DNA of 64,000 nt from positions 1 through 64,000 of the forward strand of contig CAIPDV010000042.1 of assembly GCA_903863935.1 (NCBI GenBank). The letters are read 5' to 3'. The position numbers and the translations under genes were made by a program. The DNA is from an uncultured Bacteroidota bacterium. Lineage in GTDB: Bacteria; Bacteroidota; Bacteroidia; JABEUT01. The notes under the pieces were generated by a model that was not told the DNA's origin, did no database searches, and saw only the letters and a list, made by a program, of their open reading frames with translations. Positions within the stretch are counted from its first letter, which is position 1, and every line of letters begins with the position of its first letter. Below are positions 8,696-15,625 of this stretch, piece by piece.

Positions 8696-8765
8696 TTATG
8701 AGTTACGAATTATGAGTTATGAATTAAGAACATTTGGCAAATTTATAATTCATAACCCATAATTC
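8696..8765. repeat. Heptamer array TTATGAR and its inverted copy
   Basis: Five heptamers in perfect phase, TTATGAG, TTACGAA, TTATGAG, TTATGAA, TTAAGAA (8696-8730). The 20 bases at 8707-8726 recur inverted at 8746-8765 with one mismatch, giving a large hairpin between divergent genes. Confidence 0.85.
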
Positions 8766-8766
8766 A

Positions 8767-8774
8767 TAATTTTG
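8767..8774 (+). promoter_or_regulatory. Promoter -7 element TAATTTTG
   Basis: Exact TAnnTTTG match. Its G is 5 bases before the A of the ribE ATG, so transcription would start at or next to the start codon (leaderless mRNA). Confidence 0.55.
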
Positions 8775-8778
8775 CCTC

Positions 8779-9372
8779 ATGTTTACAGGAATTATTGAAG
8801 AATTGGGAACCGTTAAAAACCTTGCCATGAAAGGTGGCAATCTGCATCTGCAGGTGAGTTCTTCCTTTGCGGGAAAACTTAAACTAAATGAAAGCGTTTC
8901 GCATAACGGGGCTTGCCTTTCAGTAAAGCCAATATCCAAAACCTATTACGAGGTTATGGCTGTTAAGGAAACATTGGATAAAACCAATCTGAAACACTTA
9001 AATGTAGGGGATAAAATAAACCTGGAGCGGTCGATTCCTGCCAACGGCAGAATTGACGGGCATTTTGTACAAGGTCATGTAGATGGAACTGTTACGTGCA
9101 AATCCGTGGAAAAGCTTAAAGGAAGCCATGTTTTTACCTTTGCTTGCAGCAAAGAAGGCAGTAAGTTAGTAGTTCAAAAAGGCTCAATTGCACTAAATGG
9201 TGTAAGCCTTACAATAGCTAATACGAAAGGAAACATATTCTCGGTAGCTATTATACCCTATACCTTCGAACATACCAATTTTGGCACGATAAAAACTGGT
9301 GATGTGGTGAATGTAGAGTATGATATTTTAGGGAAATACCTACTGAACTATCTGGGAAAAACTAAAAAATAG
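8779..9372 (+). CDS. ribE: Riboflavin synthase, alpha subunit
   Basis: A 197-residue protein beginning with the invariant MFTGIIEELG. It shows the two tandem lumazine-binding beta-barrels of the family: barrel 1 residues 1 to ~90 with NGACLSV, barrel 2 ~97 to 185 with GHFVQGHVDG and SIALNGVSLT. It dismutates two 6,7-dimethyl-8-ribityllumazine molecules to riboflavin, the last step of the pathway. Length is normal. Its 3' end overlaps the convergent metF gene by 11 bases. No other rib genes are close by. Confidence 0.98.
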   Translation: MFTGIIEELGTVKNLAMKGGNLHLQVSSSFAGKLKLNESVSHNGACLSVKPISKTYYEVMAVKETLDKTNLKHLNVGDKINLERSIPANGRIDGHFVQGHVDGTVTCKSVEKLKGSHVFTFACSKEGSKLVVQKGSIALNGVSLTIANTKGNIFSVAIIPYTFEHTNFGTIKTGDVVNVEYDILGKYLLNYLGKTKK

Positions 9373-10321
9373 TTTTCGCTATCCTCTTTACCGATTCCGA
9401 TTTACCCATGGTGTAAAAGTGGATGCATGGTACTCCAAACTTGATCAATTCCTTACATTGTTTAATACCCCATTCAATACCAATTTCCTTAACTTTTTTG
9501 TCGTCGTCGCATTTTTCTATGGCATCAGCAAGCTCTTCGGGCACTTCAATATGGAAAAATTTAGGCAAGCTTTGCAATTGCTTTTTCATGGATAGTGGCT
9601 TAATGCCGGGTATGATAGGTACATTAATGCCATGCTCCTTGCAAAGTTTTACATAATTAAAATACTTCTCATTATCATAAAACAATTGGGTAACGATATA
9701 CTCGGCTCCCGCTTCTACTTTAGCTTTAAGATGTTTTAAATCGGTTCCGAAATTAGGGCATTCAAAATGTTTTTCAGGATAACCTGCAACACCAATACAG
9801 AAGCCTCCATTGGAGGTATGTTCGGTCATTTCCTCTTCGTACAAGTATTTTCCATCGTTCAAAGCAACTATCTGCTTTACCAGGTCAATTGCATGTTCAT
9901 TGCCATTGGGCTCAGGTACAAACGAGCTTTCTGTTTTAACCGCATCACCGCGAAGCGCAAGTATATTATCAATTCCTAAAAATTGAAGATCAATAAGAGC
10001 ATTTTCGGTTTCTTCTTTGGTAAACCCACCACAAATAAGATGGGGCACCGTATCAATTTTATATTTGTTAATAATAGCAGCACAAATACCAACCGTTCCC
10101 GGGCGTTTACGTACCGAAATCTTCTCGAGGTAACCGCCTTCACGTTTGCGGTAAACATATTCTTCACGGTGATAAGTAACATTAATGAAAGATGGATTGA
10201 ATTCCACCAACGGATCGATACTTTCATAAATGGAATTGATACTTTTCCCTTTTAAAGGAGGCAATATCTCAAATGAAAAAAGAGTTGACTTTGATTTATT
10301 TAAATGTTGAATTACTTTCAT
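9362..10321 (-). CDS. metF: 5,10-Methylenetetrahydrofolate reductase
   Basis: A TIM-barrel flavoprotein of 319 residues. Family signatures are FSFEILPPLKG near the start, FINVTYH, a central ILALRGD, GVAGYPEKH and a C-terminal IHFYTMGKSE. It reduces 5,10-methylene-THF to 5-methyl-THF for methionine synthesis. The ATG at 10321 gives MKVIQHLNKSKSTLFSFE; a longer frame is possible but extends into gldH. The start lies one base after the gldH stop, so the two are probably translated from one transcript. Confidence 0.97.
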   Translation of the reverse strand: MKVIQHLNKSKSTLFSFEILPPLKGKSINSIYESIDPLVEFNPSFINVTYHREEYVYRKREGGYLEKISVRKRPGTVGICAAIINKYKIDTVPHLICGGFTKEETENALIDLQFLGIDNILALRGDAVKTESSFVPEPNGNEHAIDLVKQIVALNDGKYLYEEEMTEHTSNGGFCIGVAGYPEKHFECPNFGTDLKHLKAKVEAGAEYIVTQLFYDNEKYFNYVKLCKEHGINVPIIPGIKPLSMKKQLQSLPKFFHIEVPEELADAIEKCDDDKKVKEIGIEWGIKQCKELIKFGVPCIHFYTMGKSESVKRIAKTIF

Positions 10322-10322
10322 A

Positions 10323-10805
10323 TCAGTGTTTTTGTCTGGCGTTAACTTTTTCAATACTCAGGCCGGCATCCATTATCATGGGTAAGCTGTCTACCCGCAT
10401 AGCCTGGGTAAAAACAAACTCGTAATTTCCTTTCCGTTGAAAGGTCATATTCGATTTAAAAAGAAATTTATTATCCCAGATATCACCCAACCCATTTCCG
10501 ATCCATTTGCCGTTTTGGTCTGCCAGAGGACATTCCAGGGTATCTCTTTCGGTAAATTTCATAGGTGTTTTAATATCTATAAAAAGGAAAAGATTATTAA
10601 ACTCATAGTTATCGGCATTTCTAACGGTAACGTAAATATTATATTTATTGATAGTGTCATTCACAGGCACATCAAATACCAGCGGTTTGTTCATATCCCA
10701 AATATTATCGGGAATATATTGAGCATTCCTGTAAATAACATCTTTATTGCAGGCGCAAATAAGTATACAGATAAATAAACTAAAAGATAAAATTCGTTGG
10801 TTCAC
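10323..10805 (-). CDS. gldH: Gliding motility lipoprotein GldH
   Basis: The protein has a lipoprotein signal ending ILICAC and the GldH core: NIYVTVRNADNYEF, LFLFIDIKTP, RDTLECPLADQNGKWIG and a following GLGDIWDN, then a late QAMRVDSLPMIMD. GldH is an outer-membrane or periplasmic lipoprotein required for gliding and often kept with the T9SS machinery in Bacteroidota. Length is about 160 residues, as usual. The GTG at 10805 (MNQRILSFSLF) was chosen. An alternative TTG at 10817 falls in an ACTTTGC sequence that looks like part of a promoter. It sits directly upstream of metF. Confidence 0.92.
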   Translation of the reverse strand: MNQRILSFSLFICILICACNKDVIYRNAQYIPDNIWDMNKPLVFDVPVNDTINKYNIYVTVRNADNYEFNNLFLFIDIKTPMKFTERDTLECPLADQNGKWIGNGLGDIWDNKFLFKSNMTFQRKGNYEFVFTQAMRVDSLPMIMDAGLSIEKVNARQKH

Positions 10806-10877
10806 GGGTTGAAGCAAAGTGCGAAATTAACGAATATTCTAAACTTACTGTTTTAGAGCCCTGATAAGTATAATTTT

Positions 10878-11825
10878 TCAGAAATATATATTTATATTCA
10901 GATGGCCCCAACCGTGGTAAACACCTGTAGAAAACTCGTTTGTAATATGGGTTACCGAATAGGTTACCGAGGTTTTATGATAAGACAGACATACCCCGTA
11001 AGAATCACCAAATAAGATTGGGGTTAAGGCTTTTGGGCTAATTGTATATATACTATTATGGGTGAATAAAGCACCTTCAAGAGTTCCGTTATAGCCAACC
11101 CCTTCAACCCAAGCCTGAACAATACCGTAAAGCTGAAATTTGGAAGTATGATTACCAATAAAGTAAGACTGCATTTTTCCTAGGTGAAGAGTTATTCCTG
11201 CCAGAGCATTATCATATACAGTTCCCATACTTATCTGCCCTGTGGCATCTATATCAATAGCTGTATCAGCATAAATTGCTTTTTCATAGCGTAATTTATA
11301 ATTCAGGTAGAGGCCTGTGCCAATCTGGTATTGCCAGCCTGTAGGCTGAATGTTATTCCCATACTTATGGATTTCCTTTTGTTCGGCTTCACATTCCGCA
11401 CATTGCCCTATTTCACCAACATCTACTTCGGCAGTAAGGGCTTGTTTTTTTGCATAATCAAATGAAGTTTTTGTATGCCCCAGATAAATATACCCGGCAA
11501 ATGGCCTGTCACCTCTTAAAATAGAATCGCTTGAAATGCTGGTGGGTGTAAAACAATCCTGCACAGCCGTTAAACCATACTGAATAGTTGTATGTTTTAA
11601 ATATGGAAGGAGCCACATTATGGGCGAGTATCTGAATACCGGACCAACTGCCTCCAGTTTTATTCCCTGGGTATAATATTCATCAGTTTGAGTGAAGTAG
11701 TCATTCTCGTAGTTTATTCCAAAATATCTGGCGTTACTTATTTTCGATTTTACACTATCTCTTTGTGCCGAAACTGTTAAGCCGAAGGATGCAAACAAAA
11801 CCAAGAGTAATAGTATGTACTTCAT
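10878..11825 (-). CDS. lpxR: LpxR-family lipid A deacylase (DUF2219)
   Basis: An outer-membrane barrel protein with a cleavable signal (MKYILLLLVLF...VSAQ). The LpxR/DUF2219 markers are the early GINYENDYFTQTDEYYTQG, the PFAGYIYLG segment, the long loop ending IQPTGWQYQIG, and a C-terminal aromatic residue (YF). The family removes the 3'-acyloxyacyl group of lipid A in the outer leaflet. The catalytic Asn/Asp of the YENDYF motif are present. The start at 11825 gives the better signal peptide; an ATG at 11852 would add nine residues. A CAECE insertion with two cysteines is unusual. It is divergent from the YD-repeat pair across a motif-rich intergenic region. Confidence 0.82.
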   Translation of the reverse strand: MKYILLLLVLFASFGLTVSAQRDSVKSKISNARYFGINYENDYFTQTDEYYTQGIKLEAVGPVFRYSPIMWLLPYLKHTTIQYGLTAVQDCFTPTSISSDSILRGDRPFAGYIYLGHTKTSFDYAKKQALTAEVDVGEIGQCAECEAEQKEIHKYGNNIQPTGWQYQIGTGLYLNYKLRYEKAIYADTAIDIDATGQISMGTVYDNALAGITLHLGKMQSYFIGNHTSKFQLYGIVQAWVEGVGYNGTLEGALFTHNSIYTISPKALTPILFGDSYGVCLSYHKTSVTYSVTHITNEFSTGVYHGWGHLNINIYF

Positions 11826-11852
11826 AAACGAATATACGGAGTTGTTTGACAT

Positions 11853-12272
11853 TGGGTTTTAGTCTGTACAGCCCGGTTTTTTATTTTTTGCCAGCCTGTC
11901 TTTGAGTTTTGTTTTACACTTTTATACAGTTTTACAGGTTCTACATAAGTGTAAATGATTTAATTTAATTGCTGATTATAAGCATATTATAAAACATCCA
12001 AATGTAAAACAAATGAATTTTGGTGTAAAACAACCATTAAACACCTGCCTATCGAGCACATGCAAAGTGCTGGTTATCTATAAGTTACAATCATTCATTT
12101 TTGTTTCACATCGCAACCATCTGATTATCTGATACCACATATTTTGTTTTACACCTCCACAGTCATTAATTCGGTTGTTTGAAATTGAAATCCCGACCGG
12201 AGTTTTTGCAGGATTATGCTCATTCCCAATTTCGATAGATTTTTATATTTGCATGATTAAACAACTACTTCC
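11853..12272. promoter_or_regulatory. 420-bp regulatory region with repeated TGTTTTACAC sites
   Basis: No gene is present. The 10-mer TGTTTTACAC occurs at 11910-11919, at 12023-12032 (inverted) and at 12145-12154. Shortened copies are at 12003-12011 (TGTAAAACA) and near 11930 (AGTTTTACAG). The 27 bases at 11907-11933 are identical to 43862-43888, upstream of the HTH gene at 44098. The arrangement looks like a set of operators between the divergent lpxR-like and YD-repeat genes. Confidence 0.55.
12244..12251 (+). promoter_or_regulatory. Promoter -7 element TATATTTG
   Basis: Exact TAnnTTTG match, 21 bases before the ATG at 12273. The nearest TGTTTTACAC site is about 90 bases upstream. Confidence 0.6.
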
Positions 12273-13835
12273 ATGGTAAAATCACGCTCTCTTTTAACCC
12301 TAATTGCTATTCTGGCTTTCTTTATTCCAAGAGTAAACGGTCAGGAGAACTATCCGATGGAAGACCTCAATGGATATTTGTTAAAAGCATTGAGCTCGAA
12401 CGAATGTTTGAATTATTTACAAGACACCAGTGGAAGAAGCGATACGTATTTCAAATCGGTTACAGAAATTAAATATGTTTCAAAAGACAGCCTGATTACC
12501 GATAAAAAAATTGAATCGAAGAAAACATACCGCTTTAATAGAAAGGGCCAAATTACCTCGTTCGTAACAACAGACACCATAGGAAAACTTACGGACAGTG
12601 CCATTGCATTTTATGATGATAAATTTCACCCATTGGGTATTAAAGAATATCGTTTTGAGGAAGATCAGGGCAAACTTACTTTACAGGGAGAAATTATTGG
12701 CAGATATGATGAAAAAGGGAATTGCATTTGGTTGAAGAACTGGACTTACCGGCCAAATCAATACAGGGAACTGGATGTAAAAACCGATAAACTAGAGGAT
12801 GATTCCACAATTGAAATTTCTGCAACTACCTACAATGATTTTAACAAACCGATAAAAACTGTTATAAGTGATAATAAAGGAGACACTACGTTTCTCTTTT
12901 GTACCTATAACGCCAATAAAAAACTGTCAACTGCCAAAGGCTTAATGAAAATGGCCAGGGACGGAGGCACATCAAGTATCCTGCAAATGCGGATGAGAAT
13001 ACGAACAGGTGATTATGCTGCCGATTCGTATTTTATGAAATTTGATGATAATGGGAACTTAATTCAATCGGTTGAATTTGGCGATAAAGACACCATGAAA
13101 AATGAGATAAACACGTATGATGAAACATCGAGGCTTATTACGAAAATTACGTATAAGAATGGAAAACTACAGGCAAGAAAAAAGATTGTTTATGGTTCAG
13201 AAGCGGAACGAACCGAAACAACCGAGAATTTCGGGAGCGCAGGCGATATGGATGATGATGAGTCCTCTGACTATTCGGAATACAAAGTAGCTCCAACTTC
13301 TTGTGTTATAAATTCCACAACTGTGGATGTGTATAATAACTTTGGCGACATAGATTCAGATAAGGTTTCCATAACAAGCAATGGAAAACCTTCTGTAAAA
13401 ACTACCGCACATAAATACCTTTACAATTATTTCGGAAAAGCCCTTTCCGATTCTGAATTAGTGGTTGAACAAAGCGAATACCATTCATCAGGGACCCTAT
13501 CAGTAAATTATTATAAATATGATAACTGGGGTAATATGCTTGAAAAAATCGGAAAAGGTGGAGAAGGAACCTCCGCAGATGTTCGTACTACATATACTTA
13601 TAACCCGCAAAACCGAATGTTATCGGAAGAAGATTACGGCTCCTGTTTGGATACACCATTCGCTACCTATAAAATAAAATATTACCCCGATGGAAGCACC
13701 GAAAAAGAAATAGAAACATCACGCGGTGCAAACCATTATATATACAGATTTGGAGAAGATACACGCAAAACTGAAAATATTAATTCCACCACATACGGAA
13801 TTGAACAAACTGTTTATGAATACCAGAATTGGTAA
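12273..13835 (+). CDS. Secreted YD/RHS-repeat-like protein, first of a tandem pair
   Basis: A 520-residue protein with a signal peptide (LLTLIAILAFFIPRVNGQ). The mature part is made of short beta units of the type YDEKGNCIW, FDDNGNLIQSVEF and YNPQNRMLSEEDYG, which resemble YD/RHS or MORN-like repeats of Bacteroidota surface proteins. No toxin or protease domain, no T9SS tail and no lipobox are visible. It is about the same length and shares block-by-block similarity with the next gene (compare FNRKGQIT...GKLTDSA with FNKSGQIT...GKLNDSA), so the pair arose by tandem duplication. Probably periplasmic or released; function unknown. It lies behind the motif-rich region. Confidence 0.8.
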   Translation: MVKSRSLLTLIAILAFFIPRVNGQENYPMEDLNGYLLKALSSNECLNYLQDTSGRSDTYFKSVTEIKYVSKDSLITDKKIESKKTYRFNRKGQITSFVTTDTIGKLTDSAIAFYDDKFHPLGIKEYRFEEDQGKLTLQGEIIGRYDEKGNCIWLKNWTYRPNQYRELDVKTDKLEDDSTIEISATTYNDFNKPIKTVISDNKGDTTFLFCTYNANKKLSTAKGLMKMARDGGTSSILQMRMRIRTGDYAADSYFMKFDDNGNLIQSVEFGDKDTMKNEINTYDETSRLITKITYKNGKLQARKKIVYGSEAERTETTENFGSAGDMDDDESSDYSEYKVAPTSCVINSTTVDVYNNFGDIDSDKVSITSNGKPSVKTTAHKYLYNYFGKALSDSELVVEQSEYHSSGTLSVNYYKYDNWGNMLEKIGKGGEGTSADVRTTYTYNPQNRMLSEEDYGSCLDTPFATYKIKYYPDGSTEKEIETSRGANHYIYRFGEDTRKTENINSTTYGIEQTVYEYQNW

Positions 13836-13873
13836 CCTTTCAGTAGTAAAAGCCATTAACAAAAAATTGTAAA

Positions 13874-15388
13874 ATGAAGAAAATCGTAAACAGCCTTGCT
13901 ATTCAAAAAACCATACTCGTTTGCTTTATAGTATTATTTACATTACCCGCATTCGCGCAGTATGGATATTACCATTCCCATAGTTCTGCATATCCGCCAC
14001 GCAATGGCGGGGTTCAATTTTTATCATCCTATTACACCTACCGGTACAGCTATTATGAACACAACGATTGCAGACGCTTTCTGGACGCTTACAGCAATTA
14101 TGCCTATCTTGATTCGAACGAAGGAAAAGATGTGAAATTTAAAACCGCCACCCTGTATTATTACTTTTATAATGATTCACTGCTAACAAATAAAAAACTT
14201 GGTTTTAAGTCGGTGTATAATTTTAATAAGTCGGGCCAGATAACCTATATTTTACACTATGATACGGTTGGAAAACTTAATGACAGTGCCACTGTTGAAT
14301 ATGACATACGCGGAAACCGGACAAGGATAAGTGATTATGACAGGAGCATGTCGCCCGACAAATTACAAATGCGAAATGACGAGTTGTTCACCTGGGATTC
14401 AAAAAACAGGATGATACATGATTCTGATTTTGAAAAGAAAAATGAAGTGACCCGTTATGATACCAGCCAGTACAACATAAGCCGTATCACATATAAATAT
14501 GATGATTCCGATAATGTGGTGTATCAGTTCACACTTAACAATTCCGATACTGTTATTGAATACAATGAATACGATAAAAAAAACCGCCTATTGATAAACA
14601 GATCGTATCAGTACAAACATTGGACCTACCGCAGCTATGGCTATGATGCTAATGGGAACGAGATAAAAAATATTTCCATATTCAATAACCTGGACACTAA
14701 TTCAATATTTTCAGTTTATGATGCAGCAAACAGAAGAACAAACTGGCAGAAATTTCACGGCAACAAATTAACTGAACTTGAAACATGCAAGTTTAATCCG
14801 GACAGTAGCTATACAATGACTGAAGAAACGCTTGGAGATAATACCGGTCCTTCATGCCCGGAAGACAACAAAACAATTTCGCTATATAACATTCATCACG
14901 ATTGCTACTCCAAAATTACTACCCAGGAAAGCAATGGTAAACTTTTAACCACCACCACACTGGACAAGTTGTTGTACAATAAAATGGGTAAACTTCTGCG
15001 CGATTCGGAAATGGTGACAGGAAAAAGCCAATGGCACTGGGATAAAACCCTTACCATACATACCTATAAATACGACACAAAAGGTAATAGAACTGAAAGT
15101 GATATTATAGGCGGAGAAAATCAAAATTCCAACACCCGGAAGACAGAAACCTTTAACGATAAAAATAACATCCTTGAAGAGGATGAATATGGTGCTTGCA
15201 TGGATAAGCCATTCAAATCCACCATCACTAAATACTACCCTGATGGAAAAACAGTAAAAGAATTGCAGGTTACCGAAGGAACCAACACCACCATTAGTAA
15301 ATTTGGCAAAGACTCCCGTTTTCTTGAAAAAACAGCGTCCGACGCTATCACCAAAGAACAATGGGTTTGGGAATACACGGAATGGTAA
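13874..15388 (+). CDS. Secreted YD/RHS-repeat-like protein, second of a tandem pair
   Basis: Paralogue of the preceding gene, 504 residues, with its own signal peptide (FIVLFTLPAFAQ). After it comes a Tyr-rich segment (YGYYHSHSSAYPP) absent from the first copy. The repeat body has the same order of units, and both proteins end in the same way (EDEYGACMDKPF...TKYYPDG...VWEYTEW here, EEDYGSCLDTPF...KYYPDG...VYEYQNW there). It starts 38 bases after its partner with no promoter element in between, so co-transcription is likely. The function is unknown. Confidence 0.8.
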   Translation: MKKIVNSLAIQKTILVCFIVLFTLPAFAQYGYYHSHSSAYPPRNGGVQFLSSYYTYRYSYYEHNDCRRFLDAYSNYAYLDSNEGKDVKFKTATLYYYFYNDSLLTNKKLGFKSVYNFNKSGQITYILHYDTVGKLNDSATVEYDIRGNRTRISDYDRSMSPDKLQMRNDELFTWDSKNRMIHDSDFEKKNEVTRYDTSQYNISRITYKYDDSDNVVYQFTLNNSDTVIEYNEYDKKNRLLINRSYQYKHWTYRSYGYDANGNEIKNISIFNNLDTNSIFSVYDAANRRTNWQKFHGNKLTELETCKFNPDSSYTMTEETLGDNTGPSCPEDNKTISLYNIHHDCYSKITTQESNGKLLTTTTLDKLLYNKMGKLLRDSEMVTGKSQWHWDKTLTIHTYKYDTKGNRTESDIIGGENQNSNTRKTETFNDKNNILEEDEYGACMDKPFKSTITKYYPDGKTVKELQVTEGTNTTISKFGKDSRFLEKTASDAITKEQWVWEYTEW

Positions 15389-15625
15389 TTTTCCGGAAAC
15401 TTATTTTCTATAATAAATATTTTTTAGGCTTACCCTCAATGGCGGTCTGAAACCTTTTCAAACGAATTGACGTAAGAACAGGCATAAGGAATCAAAATCG
15501 TTATGATTTCTTACACCTTCAGGAAGCATTAATTTTTTTAGAACTATTTAATTTATTGATATGACTATTGTCATTTGCTATTTCAGGTGCTAACCTGAGA
15601 TAATTTTATTTAAACCCATTTACCC

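Noticed and set aside
8696-8765. CRISPR-like repeat array
   Set aside because: Units are 7 bases without spacers and no cas genes are present.
11853-12272. Riboswitch or small RNA in the long leader
   Set aside because: No conserved aptamer core or strong hairpin/terminator recognised; repeated short sites fit operators better.
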